NCBI RefSeq assembly: GCF_000504165.1
Contig: NZ_AYSE01000005.1
Span: forward strand, 124,001 to 188,000
DNA: 64,000 nucleotides
Direction: 5' to 3'
From: Bacillus sp. FJAT-14578
GTDB taxonomy: Bacteria > Bacillota > Bacilli > Bacillales > Bacillaceae_H
In this document: in pieces, positions 27,660-41,401 of the stretch
How the letters are laid out: the number at the start of each line of letters is the position of its first letter
Numbering within the stretch: the stretch's first letter is position 1
The notes under the pieces: generated by a model
What the model was told of the DNA's origin: nothing
What the model saw: only the letters and a program-made list of their open reading frames with translations
Database searches by the model: none
Made by a program: the position numbers and the translations under genes

Positions 27660-29852
27660 ATGTTAAAAGCATTGTTTCTATTATTGTCGTTACCTTTTCT
27701 CGGAGTCGAGGTCAACGCATATACCATGCCGAATCGGCCGCCTATCGATTCTTATTTGAAACATGAAGTGACAACAGAGATTTTCATCGCAAAAGAAAAG
27801 GTGACGGAAGAAAGAGTTCATGATCTTGAAACTAAGTACCCGGGTTTGGATGTTCGTACCGTTTATCATCAAGTTTTCAATGGATTTGCCGCAAAAGGGA
27901 CGCATGCCCTGCTGGATAAGGTTCAGCGTGAAACGTGGGTAGCCGACTCTCATCCGCTTTCTTATTATCGGGTGTTCGCTGATGAAAGCATTCCATTCAT
28001 CGGTGGGGAGAGTGTGAGAGGGGAACTGGATGAAGAAGGGTTTCGGTTAACGGGCCGGGGAATCAAAATCGGGGTTATTGATACAGGAATCGACTATCAC
28101 CACCCGGATTTGCGCGGCAATTACCGGGGAGGTTTTGACACGATCGAAATGGACGAAGACCCGATGGAGACGCTGCCGAAGGAAGGACAGCCGACCTCCC
28201 ACGGTACCCATGTGGCAGGGGTCATAGCGGGGAACGGAAAAATGAGGGGAGTGGCACCGGAGGCCGACCTTTATATTTATCGAGCGTTGGGGGCGGGTGG
28301 ATTTGGAACGTCTGAACAAGTGCTTCTTGCGATTGAAAAAGCGGTGGAAGATCAAGTGGATATTCTTAATCTATCCCTGGGAAATGATGTGAATGGACCG
28401 GATTGGCCTACAAGTTTAGCGTTGGACAAGGCCGTGGAAAAGGGAATCGTAGCTGTCACATCCAGTGGGAACTCAGGGCCGGCACTATGGTCAGTCGGCT
28501 CTCCCGGTACTTCATCCAAAGCAATTTCTGTCGGAGCCTCCACTCCCCCGTCTGCCATTCCATATTTAAAAATAGGCTCGCTGCGAGGGGACTATGAAAT
28601 CAACCCGTTTATCGGCACGAAGGAATGGAAACTGAAAAGAGACTATGAAGTGGTCGATGGGGGAGTAGGGGAGGAGAAGGAACTGAAGGATGTAAGAGGG
28701 AAGGTGGTACTCGTTCGCCGAGGGAGTCTTCCTTTTATAGAGAAGGTTAAGAATGCAGAAAGGGCAGGCGCCGCCGGATTGATCATAGCCAATAACGAAC
28801 CTGGCAACTTTACGGGTTTGCTGCGGCAAGACGCTGAGATACCGGTTGCTTCTATGGATAAGGCAACAGCCGATCAAGCGGAAAAGGAACTAAAGAAGGG
28901 GAGAACGTTCCTTTCATTTTTATATAAAGAAAAAAAAGACACATTAGCCCCTTTTAGCTCAAGAGGGCCAGTCACGGAAACGTGGGAAATTAAACCGGAT
29001 ATTTTAGCGCCGGGAATGAACATTATGAGTACGACCCCGAGCGGTTATGAGGAGATGCATGGAACAAGCATGGCCGCCCCCCATGTTGCGGGAGCTTGCG
29101 CCCTAATGTTACAGGCACACCCCGATTGGTCTCCGGAGCAAGTAAAGGCGGCTTTAATGAACAATGCCAAAGTGCTGGGAGAAGAAAAAGGGACTGTCTA
29201 TGCACCTTATGAACAGGGGAGCGGGCGTTTACAAATCATGGAGGCAGTCAACGCCCACACACTTATTTACCCGAGTTCCTTATCATTTGGGGTGTATGAT
29301 CCCAAAAAAACTTTCGAAAGAAAAACGCTATCCATAACCATTGAAAATGTATCTCCTAAACCTCAGTCGTATCATTTCGAAGCTCCCCGTATAAAGGGAG
29401 AATGGAGCTTCCCTTTGTCTTTTACTCTTGATCCGAATGAAAAAAGGAAAGTGAACATTGGCTTAATGATTAGAGGGGCAAAGAATGGCATTCATGACGG
29501 GTTTTTAAACATACAGGCATCGGGAAAAAGGATCTCACTGCCTTACATGTTTATGGAAGGGGAACCGGATTATCCTCGAATGATGGGATTTCAATTTGGA
29601 AGAGGGGAGAGGGAAGGGGAGTACTGGTATCAAATCTTTTTGCCGGGGGGAGCGGATGAAATGGGGATGGCTCTTTATGATCCGGTTACACTGCGGTTTA
29701 TTGAATATTTTGATGCAAAGAAGAGTGTGCGTCGGGGATTAATGAAACAAGTGGTTAAACCGCGAGTCGGACCAGGAGTGTACAAGGCCTTGGTTTTTGT
29801 GAAAAAAGGACAAAAAGAAGATGTATTGGAAACAACCATCACTTTGGAATGA
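27660..29852 (+). CDS. Secreted subtilisin-family serine protease with PA domain (Vpr-like)
   Basis: The 730-aa product has a signal peptide (MLKALFLLLSLPFLGVEVNA), a short I9-like propeptide region (~37-100), and a peptidase S8 domain with catalytic Asp141 (VIDTGIDYHHPD), His181 (HGTHVAG) and Ser470 (GTSMAAPHVAG). Asn271 forms the oxyanion site. A protease-associated (PA) domain is inserted at ~325-425, and a C-terminal Fn3-like region follows. This layout matches B. subtilis Vpr, a minor extracellular protease. ATG 27660 is eight bases after GAGGGG. It is not at this position in B. subtilis, so likely gained or moved. Codon usage is richer in GGG than the neighbouring atp genes. Confidence 0.9.
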   Translation: MLKALFLLLSLPFLGVEVNAYTMPNRPPIDSYLKHEVTTEIFIAKEKVTEERVHDLETKYPGLDVRTVYHQVFNGFAAKGTHALLDKVQRETWVADSHPLSYYRVFADESIPFIGGESVRGELDEEGFRLTGRGIKIGVIDTGIDYHHPDLRGNYRGGFDTIEMDEDPMETLPKEGQPTSHGTHVAGVIAGNGKMRGVAPEADLYIYRALGAGGFGTSEQVLLAIEKAVEDQVDILNLSLGNDVNGPDWPTSLALDKAVEKGIVAVTSSGNSGPALWSVGSPGTSSKAISVGASTPPSAIPYLKIGSLRGDYEINPFIGTKEWKLKRDYEVVDGGVGEEKELKDVRGKVVLVRRGSLPFIEKVKNAERAGAAGLIIANNEPGNFTGLLRQDAEIPVASMDKATADQAEKELKKGRTFLSFLYKEKKDTLAPFSSRGPVTETWEIKPDILAPGMNIMSTTPSGYEEMHGTSMAAPHVAGACALMLQAHPDWSPEQVKAALMNNAKVLGEEKGTVYAPYEQGSGRLQIMEAVNAHTLIYPSSLSFGVYDPKKTFERKTLSITIENVSPKPQSYHFEAPRIKGEWSFPLSFTLDPNEKRKVNIGLMIRGAKNGIHDGFLNIQASGKRISLPYMFMEGEPDYPRMMGFQFGRGEREGEYWYQIFLPGGADEMGMALYDPVTLRFIEYFDAKKSVRRGLMKQVVKPRVGPGVYKALVFVKKGQKEDVLETTITLE

Positions 29853-29961
29853 ACAGTTCGACAAAAAAGGCTAAAAAAAGTATCTTACTATACTTTTCAC
29901 TATTTACACTATGTAATTGTGTACATTTCTTGACAAATTGTGAAGTTTTCCACGTAACGCA

Positions 29962-29990
29962 TTGACATTACCTATAGCCTATTGTATGCT
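29962..29990 (+). promoter_or_regulatory. atp operon promoter
   Basis: Perfect -35 TTGACA (29962-29967), 17-bp spacer, -10 TATGCT (29985-29990). The leader to atpZ is ~165 nt. Nothing else recognisable is in 29853-30165. Confidence 0.8.
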
Positions 29991-30165
29991 AACAGGGGAC
30001 ATGAATGGTAAGGTTTTCAAGCCAGAAAAACAACCTAAAGATATCGTATTTTTTCGACAAAATTAGACCCTTTTAAGATAGGAACGACTTATTATTCCGT
30101 GCATATAAATGTATATGGATTTTTTTTGAGGTCGGTCATATCTCTAATGAATGGAGGGAATCCTC

Positions 30166-30387
30166 ATGAGTCGAAAACCACGTCATCCACTTCAGGCCAT
30201 GGCGTTAATGTCCATGATTCTTTCGCAATTAGTAGGTTCCATTTTAATAGGCTTGTTTTTTGGGAAATGGCTTGACGCTCAAGTCGGAACCGAACCACTT
30301 TTTTTAGTTCTTGGTCTTCTAATAGGGCTTGGAACAGGCGTTTATGCCATGCTCCGTTCAGTCCGTCAATTTTTTTCAGGAGAATAG
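30166..30387 (+). CDS. atpZ: AtpZ/AtpI family protein AtpZ
   Basis: A 73-aa membrane protein with two predicted helices (MALMSMILSQLVGSILIGLFFG and PLFLVLGLLIGLGTGVYAML) and the conserved glycines of the AtpZ family. It opens the atp operon in alkaliphilic and many other bacilli and has been linked to Mg2+/Ca2+ handling and ATP synthase assembly. ATG 30166 is preferred because ATGGAGGG at 30151 is the ribosome-binding site. Two bases separate it from atpI. B. subtilis lacks atpZ. Confidence 0.82.
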   Translation: MSRKPRHPLQAMALMSMILSQLVGSILIGLFFGKWLDAQVGTEPLFLVLGLLIGLGTGVYAMLRSVRQFFSGE

Positions 30388-30389
30388 CC

Positions 30390-30758
30390 ATGCAAGATGT
30401 TCAGCAATTGTTTCTAAGATTAAGGTCTTACATATTTTTTATATTGGCACTTTTTGTGATTGGATGGGGATTCACTCCATACCATTCTGTTTTTTTAGGT
30501 TTGTTATTGGGGACTTCGCTCAGTCTATTCAATCTATGGGTGCTGGCCAGAAAGCAGAAACAAATCGGACTGGCTATGGTAGAGGGGAAGAAAATCAAGT
30601 CTTTTGGTACCTTCACAAGATTTGCCGTCGCTATTTTAGCTGTTATGATTGCCATGGAATATCCTCATATTTTCCACTTAACAAGTGTTATTTTAGGATT
30701 AATGACATCCTATATTGTCATTATTATAGATTTATTTATCCAACTCATACGCAGATAG
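30390..30758 (+). CDS. atpI: ATP synthase subunit I
   Basis: The 122-aa protein has four hydrophobic segments and fits AtpI, an assembly factor that helps form the c-ring. It matches by size, position and the ARKQKQIGLAMVEGK loop rather than by catalytic motif, as the family is poorly conserved. It begins two bases after the atpZ stop and is followed by atpB. Confidence 0.87.
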   Translation: MQDVQQLFLRLRSYIFFILALFVIGWGFTPYHSVFLGLLLGTSLSLFNLWVLARKQKQIGLAMVEGKKIKSFGTFTRFAVAILAVMIAMEYPHIFHLTSVILGLMTSYIVIIIDLFIQLIRR

Positions 30759-31493
<735 letters not shown>

Positions 31494-31503
31494 TCATACA
31501 TGT

Positions 31504-31530
31504 TGTTCAAATCATACCCATTTTTGAACA
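31504..31530. repeat. R4-like hairpin between atpB and atpE
   Basis: TGTTCAAA (31504-31511) and TTTGAACA (31523-31530) form an 8-bp stem with the GTTCAAA/TTTGAAC ends shared by family R4. Confidence 0.45.
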
Positions 31531-31568
31531 GTTATGAATCATAAACTATTTATAAAATTTTAGGATAA

Positions 31569-31802
<234 letters not shown>

Positions 31803-31861
31803 TAAGGGTTGAACCCCTTACATAAATGGCGAAGATCGTTTTAGAGACCTTCTTCGCCATT
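31803..31861 (+). promoter_or_regulatory. Two hairpins in the atpE-atpF intercistronic region
   Basis: TAAGGGGTTC-type stem directly after the atpE stop (TAAGGG 31803-31808 with CCCTTA 31815-31820) and AATGGCGAAGA (31825-31835) with TCTTCGCCATT (31851-31861). No T-run follows, so these look like mRNA-stability or processing structures. Confidence 0.45.
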
Positions 31862-31948
31862 GCTTTATGAACAGAAAGTCCAGGCGTTACTATAGTTTGA
31901 ATTTCATTTTGAAAAAGTATCATGAAGGCAGACTCTTGAAGGGAGTGA

Positions 31949-34557
<2,609 letters not shown>

Positions 34558-34639
34558 TAAATGTCGGCAGCGACAGCTTCCATGCCGTCACTGCCATCAT
34601 TGATTGTAAAGCGGCTCGATTTTGTTTAATAAAGCGAGT

Positions 34640-34780
34640 GTTCAAAAAGGAGGATAAAAAGGACCGAGAAGTTCAAGGAAGCGCAGTCTTGAGCAACGGA
34701 TCGTATCTTTAAATACGTGAGTAGCGGAGAGACAAGCTGACGCCGAAATTCGACCGCCATTTTTCCCGGACTTTTTGAAC
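34640..34780. repeat. R4 MITE-like element inside the atp operon
   Basis: A 141-bp segment with 10-bp perfect terminal inverted repeats GTTCAAAAAG (34640-34649) and CTTTTTGAAC (34771-34780), flanked by GAGT and CACTTCTTAAAA. The interior has no open frame of note and carries ATCTTTAAATACGTGAGTAG and GAAATTCGACCGCCATTTTT. It explains the long atpA-atpG gap. Confidence 0.65.
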
Positions 34781-34800
34781 CACTTCTTAAAAGGTGGTGA

Positions 34801-35664
<864 letters not shown>

Positions 35665-35667
35665 TGA

Positions 35668-37134
<1,467 letters not shown>

Positions 37135-37159
37135 GATAAGGGACATAGGAGGGTAATAA

Positions 37160-37564
<405 letters not shown>

Positions 37565-37566
37565 TC

Positions 37567-37600
37567 AAAAAGCATCGTACATTTGTACGGTGCTTTTTAG
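37567..37600 (+). terminator. atp operon terminator
   Basis: AAAAAGCATCGTAC (37567-37580 region) pairs with GTACGGTGCTTTTT (37585-37598), with one G-U pair. Confidence 0.9.
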
Positions 37601-37732
37601 TTTTTATAATTTAGATAAAAAGTAACGTTCAATTCTACTGTTGATTTTTGCGCGAATGAGTCAAAAACGATGAAAACCAATTTCATTTTTTAGTCGAACC
37701 TAAAACAAATCACGGCATGATGATCAAACAGA

Positions 37733-37800
37733 AAGGGGCAGTCCTCACTTCCACACTCTGATGGAAGCAAGGTGGAGGTTCCCTTTATTTCCCGAGAATT
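37733..37800. repeat. R2-type repeat, rearranged
   Basis: GGGGCAGTCCTCACTTCCA and GATGGAAGCAAGGTGGAGG then TTCCCTTTATTTCCC use the same words as family R2 (GGCAGT, TTCCATC, AAAGGGAA) in reverse order. Homology is less certain than for other copies. Confidence 0.4.
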
Positions 37801-37815
37801 TATGAATGAAAAAAT

Positions 37816-37841
37816 GTTTTCCTACTATCACTTCAGGGTAT
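37816..37841 (+). promoter_or_regulatory. Candidate sigma-B promoter
   Basis: GTTTTC (37816-37821), 14-bp spacer, GGGTAT (37836-37841). This matches the general-stress sigma-B consensus (GTTTWW, 12-15, GGGWAW) except one -35 base, and it lies 45 bases before a small membrane protein gene. Confidence 0.55.
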
Positions 37842-37886
37842 TAAAAACTATCAAGAAAGTACATTGATTGTTAAGGAGTGATTTGC

Positions 37887-38024
37887 ATGTTATGGACCAT
37901 CATTGGAGTATTATTATTAGCATGGTTACTAGGGTTGCTATTTGATTTCACAGGCGGATTTATTCATATTCTATTAGTGATTGCAGCCATTATTCTTGTT
38001 GTTAAATTAATTAAGCGAGCTTGA
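37887..38024 (+). CDS. Small membrane protein, Lmo0937 family
   Basis: A 45-aa protein with two hydrophobic helices (residues ~4-19 and ~25-42) around FTGGFIH, ending in KLIKRA. Its pattern (MLWTIIGVLLLAWLLGLLFD) matches the tiny Lmo0937-type membrane proteins of Firmicutes. Function is unknown. AAGGAG is eight bases before ATG 37887. The sigma-B-like promoter upstream suggests general-stress expression. It stands alone between the atp and nuo operons. Confidence 0.82.
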   Translation: MLWTIIGVLLLAWLLGLLFDFTGGFIHILLVIAAIILVVKLIKRA

Positions 38025-38044
38025 TGGGTGTGAAGCCGGTTTTA

Positions 38045-38115
38045 GGATGAGTCTTTCTATATAACTTGTTTTTGTAAGAGAACAGGAGATATAGGAAGGC
38101 TCATTATTTTTTAGC
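38045..38115 (+). terminator. Terminator after small membrane protein gene
   Basis: GATGAGTCTTTCTATAT pairs with ATATAGGAAGGCTCATT with one mismatch, followed by ATTTTTTA. Confidence 0.65.
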
Positions 38116-38176
38116 CGGGAAATCATTCTTTTATTGAAATTATTTACATATTATACAAACATAAACAGATACGCTG

Positions 38177-38205
38177 TCGACACCCCATATACGATTTGTT
38201 ATAAT
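38177..38205 (+). promoter_or_regulatory. nuo operon promoter
   Basis: TCGACA (38177-38182), 17-bp spacer, perfect TATAAT (38200-38205), ~50 bases before nuoA. Confidence 0.75.
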
Positions 38206-38255
38206 ATTAGCAATACATTTCTAAATTTTTAGATAATTGTAAAGGGGGCGTGTTT

Positions 38256-38630
38256 ATGAGCATCCTGAATACATATTTAAACAGCTATATGATTATTTTC
38301 ATCTTTCTGCTCTTAGGTATACTGTTGCCTGTTGTCGCGTTAACGGCAGGTAGGTTTCTTAGACCGCATGCACCAAGTGCTGCCAAACAAACAACATATG
38401 AAAGTGGGATTGAACCGTTTCATGAAGCAAGGGTCCAATTTAACGTGAGATATTACATATTTGCGTTAATGTTCGTCATCTTTGATGTGGAAACGGTTTT
38501 TTTGTATCCTTGGGCAGTTGCTTATGATTCACTCGGTTTGTTTGCGCTGATTGAAATGCTCATCTTTGTTTTTATGCTGTTGGTTGGACTAATCTATGCT
38601 TGGAAAAAGAAGGTGCTGAAATGGAATTAA
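38256..38630 (+). CDS. nuoA: NADH-quinone oxidoreductase subunit A
   Basis: The 124-aa, three-helix membrane subunit that opens the complex I operon. It has the conserved [20 protein letters not shown] loop and [15 protein letters not shown] 38256 is six to eight bases after AAAGGGGG; the GTG at 38250 is too close to that site. It overlaps nuoB by ten bases. Confidence 0.96.
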   Translation: MSILNTYLNSYMIIFIFLLLGILLPVVALTAGRFLRPHAPSAAKQTTYESGIEPFHEARVQFNVRYYIFALMFVIFDVETVFLYPWAVAYDSLGLFALIEMLIFVFMLLVGLIYAWKKKVLKWN

Positions 38631-39133
38631 ATTTAGAGCATATTTCAAAAGAAGAATTAGAAGAGATGAGACGAAATGTATTTTTAACAACTTTAGAACA
38701 ATTAAAGGCTTGGGCCAGAAGCAATTCTTTATGGCCGCTTACTTTTGGACTAGCATGCTGTGCCATTGAAATGATGGGGGTCGGATCTTCCCACTATGAC
38801 TTAGATCGTTTTGGTTCATTCTTCCGCACTTCCCCACGCCAATCCGACGTTATGATTATCTCTGGAACCGTTACCAAAAAGATGGCGCCCATTGTTAAAA
38901 GGCTATATGATCAAATGCCTGAACCCAAATGGGTAATTGCCATGGGATCATGTGCAACGGCAGGGGGACCTTATGTAAAATCTTATGCGGTTGTTAAAGG
39001 CGTCGATCAAATTGTACCCGTAGATGTTTATATCCCGGGATGTCCTCCTAACCCAGCAGCTTTGATATATGGCATCAATAAATTAAAAGAAAAAATACGT
39101 TACGAAGCGAAAACCGGAAAGCGGGTGATTTAA
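38621..39133 (+). CDS. nuoB: NADH-quinone oxidoreductase subunit B
   Basis: NuoB holds the terminal N2 [4Fe-4S] cluster that reduces quinone. The 170-aa protein has the adjacent cysteines [19 protein letters not shown] and the final ligand in [12 protein letters not shown] 38621 follows AAGGTG and gives a start inside the nuoA tail; an earlier ATG at 38600 lacks a site. Confidence 0.96.
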   Translation: MELNLEHISKEELEEMRRNVFLTTLEQLKAWARSNSLWPLTFGLACCAIEMMGVGSSHYDLDRFGSFFRTSPRQSDVMIISGTVTKKMAPIVKRLYDQMPEPKWVIAMGSCATAGGPYVKSYAVVKGVDQIVPVDVYIPGCPPNPAALIYGINKLKEKIRYEAKTGKRVI

Positions 39134-39136
39134 TCA

Positions 39137-40297
39137 ATGAGCGAGGATAAATCACTGGAACAGCAAAAAAAAGAGGCTGCTGAAAAAGCCAAGCTGGAAG
39201 CGAAAAAAAAGATGGAAGAGCTAAAGAGACAGAAAGAAAAGGTCGGCTCAGAAAGTGAAGAAACAGTCGACTTAGCCAAGAAAAAAGCGGCAGCAGCGGC
39301 GAAAGCGAAGGCGCAGGCACTGCTCAAGCAAAAAGAAAGAGAAGCGGCCAAAGTGGAATCAGTCAGTGAAGAAGCCTCTGATTTGGCGAAGAAAAAAGCG
39401 GCAGCAGCGGCGAAAGCGAAGGCACAAGCGCTGCTCAAGCAAAAAGAAAGAGAAGCGGCCAAAGCGGAATCGGTCAGTGAAGAAGCAGCCGATCTAGCGA
39501 AGAAAAAGGCGGCAGCAGCGGCGAAAGCGAAGGCACAAGCCCTGCTGAAGCAAAAAGAAAGAGAAGCGGCCAAAGTGGAATCGGTCAGTGAAGAAGCAGC
39601 CGATCTAGCGAAGAAAAAGGCGGCAGCAGCGGCGAAAGCGAAGGCGCAGGCTTTAGCCAAACAGAAAGCTGCTCAGTCCATTGAAAAAAGCGAAGATGAA
39701 CTGGCAAAAGAAAAGGCGAAGGCCGTTGCCGCTGCAAAAGCGAAAGCAGCCGCTGCTGCAAAGGCAAAAGCATCCAGTTTAGCAACTCCTGAAGAACCTC
39801 AACAAGAATTATTACCTTCTCTTAATCAACCACTTCTAGATAAATACGTAAAAGTCATCCAAGAACATTTAGGCGAAGAGATTTTAGAAGAATACTATAT
39901 CAACCGTCTTTCCAAGGATGTCCCTACTCTTGTAGCCAAGCCCCATACATATTTTAAGGTGGCCGAGTTTCTTAAATATAACGAGCAGTTAGGCTTTGAT
40001 TATTTATCTGAACTTCACGGAACCGATTTTCAAACGCATTTTGAACTATATGTACATCTCTATTCCTATAAAAACCGCCAATCAGTCGCTTTAAAAACAA
40101 AAATTGATCGGGAAAAGGGAACGATTGCTTCTATTGCGCCATTATGGGCAGGGGCAGATTGGCCTGAACGAGAGGCATACGATTTACTTGGGATTATCTT
40201 TGAAGGTCACCCGAACTTAAAACGCATCATGCTTCCAGATGACTGGGTCGGGTATCCTTTACGAAAAGATTACGAGCCTTACGACGTGGAGGTATAA
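39137..40297 (+). CDS. nuoC: NADH-quinone oxidoreductase subunit C with long repeat-rich N-terminus
   Basis: The C-terminal ~150 residues (~235-386) are the complex I 30-kDa domain, with the signature ADWPEREAYDLLGIIFEGHPN and LRKDYEPYDVEV. The first ~215 residues are an Ala/Lys/Glu-rich extension. It contains a 37-residue unit, beginning DLAKKKAAAAAKAKAQALL, repeated in tandem from residues 45, 82 and 119, with a partial unit at 156. A standard NuoC is ~160-200 aa, so the extension doubles the protein. It is predicted to be helical and highly charged. Extensions of this sort are known in Bacillus NuoC; the neat tandem repeat is notable. ATG 39137 is three bases after nuoB. Confidence 0.95.
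   Translation: MSEDKSLEQQKKEAAEKAKLEAKKKMEELKRQKEKVGSESEETVDLAKKKAAAAAKAKAQALLKQKEREAAKVESVSEEASDLAKKKAAAAAKAKAQALLKQKEREAAKAESVSEEAADLAKKKAAAAAKAKAQALLKQKEREAAKVESVSEEAADLAKKKAAAAAKAKAQALAKQKAAQSIEKSEDELAKEKAKAVAAAKAKAAAAAKAKASSLATPEEPQQELLPSLNQPLLDKYVKVIQEHLGEEILEEYYINRLSKDVPTLVAKPHTYFKVAEFLKYNEQLGFDYLSELHGTDFQTHFELYVHLYSYKNRQSVALKTKIDREKGTIASIAPLWAGADWPEREAYDLLGIIFEGHPNLKRIMLPDDWVGYPLRKDYEPYDVEV
39269..39675 (+). repeat. 111-bp tandem repeat within nuoC
   Basis: Units start at 39269, 39380, 39491 and 39602 (last one partial). Copies share long identical stretches such as AAGAAAAAAGCGGCAGCAGC, with a few point differences, so the array is in frame (37 codons) and likely length-variable. 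Confidence 0.9.
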
Positions 40298-40300
40298 CAG

Positions 40301-41401
40301 ATGATTCGCACAGAAGAAATGCTTTTAAATGTTGGTCCTCAGCACCCGAGCACACATGGCGTCTTTCGTCTTGTCATCAAAATAGATGGCGAAATCATAA
40401 AAGAAGCGACGCCCGTCATCGGTTATCTTCATCGCGGTACGGAGAAGCTGGCTGAAGACCTCCAATATACACAAATCATCCCTTATACGGACCGGATGGA
40501 TTATTTATCAGCGATGACCAATAACTATGTCATTTGCCATGCGGTGGAAACGATGATGGGAATCGAGGTTCCGGAGCGGGCGGAGTATTTGAGGGTTTTG
40601 GCGATGGAACTGGGGCGCATTGCAAGCCATCTTGTATGGTGGGGAACGTATTTATTGGATATAGGGGCAGTCAGCCCTTTTTTATACGCGTTTCGTGAAC
40701 GTGAAATGATTATTAACTTGCTGACCGAGTTATCCGGTGCCCGTTTGACCTTCAACTACATGAGAGTTGGAGGAGTCAAATGGGATGCTCCTGAAGGGTG
40801 GATCGAAAAGGTGCGTGAATTTGTGCCTTATATGAGAGAGCAATTACGAGGTTACCACAGCCTTGTGACAGGTAATGAAATTTTTCTGCATCGTGTTAAA
40901 GGAGTGGGGACCTATACGAAGGAGGAGGCCATCCATTATTCATTAAGCGGGGCTAATTTACGATGTACAGGGGTGAAATGGGATCTTCGCAAGGATGAAC
41001 CTTACTCCATTTACGATCGTTTTGATTTCAATGTTCCTGTTCGCCAGGAAGGGGATGCCTTTGCCAGATATCAATGTCGGATGGAGGAAATAGAAGAATC
41101 ATTAAAAATCGTCGAGCAGGCGGCAGAACAGTTTCCGGAAAGCGGCGACACAATGGCCAAGGTCCCTAAAATCATTAAACCGCCTAAAGGTGAGACTTTT
41201 GTCCGTATTGAATCGCCAAGGGGGGAGATTGGCTGTTATATTGCGAGCGATGGAAAAAAGGAGCCTTACCGTCTGAAATTTAGACGCCCGTCCTTCTATA
41301 ATCTTCAAATTTTGCCGAAGCTGCTAAAAGGAGAAAATATGGCGAACTTAATTTCGATTTTGGGAGCCATTGACATTGTGCTCGGGGAGGTTGATGGTTA
41401 A
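40301..41401 (+). CDS. nuoD: NADH-quinone oxidoreductase subunit D
   Basis: The 366-aa 49-kDa-type subunit contributes the quinone-binding pocket next to NuoB. It starts with LNVGPQHPSTHGVFRL and has YLHRGTEKLAE, RMDYLSAMTNN and the C-terminal SILGAIDIVLGEVD. ATG 40301 follows GTGGAGG. Overlaps nuoH by one base. Confidence 0.97.
   Translation: MIRTEEMLLNVGPQHPSTHGVFRLVIKIDGEIIKEATPVIGYLHRGTEKLAEDLQYTQIIPYTDRMDYLSAMTNNYVICHAVETMMGIEVPERAEYLRVLAMELGRIASHLVWWGTYLLDIGAVSPFLYAFREREMIINLLTELSGARLTFNYMRVGGVKWDAPEGWIEKVREFVPYMREQLRGYHSLVTGNEIFLHRVKGVGTYTKEEAIHYSLSGANLRCTGVKWDLRKDEPYSIYDRFDFNVPVRQEGDAFARYQCRMEEIEESLKIVEQAAEQFPESGDTMAKVPKIIKPPKGETFVRIESPRGEIGCYIASDGKKEPYRLKFRRPSFYNLQILPKLLKGENMANLISILGAIDIVLGEVDG

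Noticed and set aside
39130..39660. 176-codon Ala/Phe-rich minus-strand open frame opposite nuoC
   Set aside because: Shadow of the nuoC tandem repeat; its periodicity comes entirely from the plus-strand repeat.
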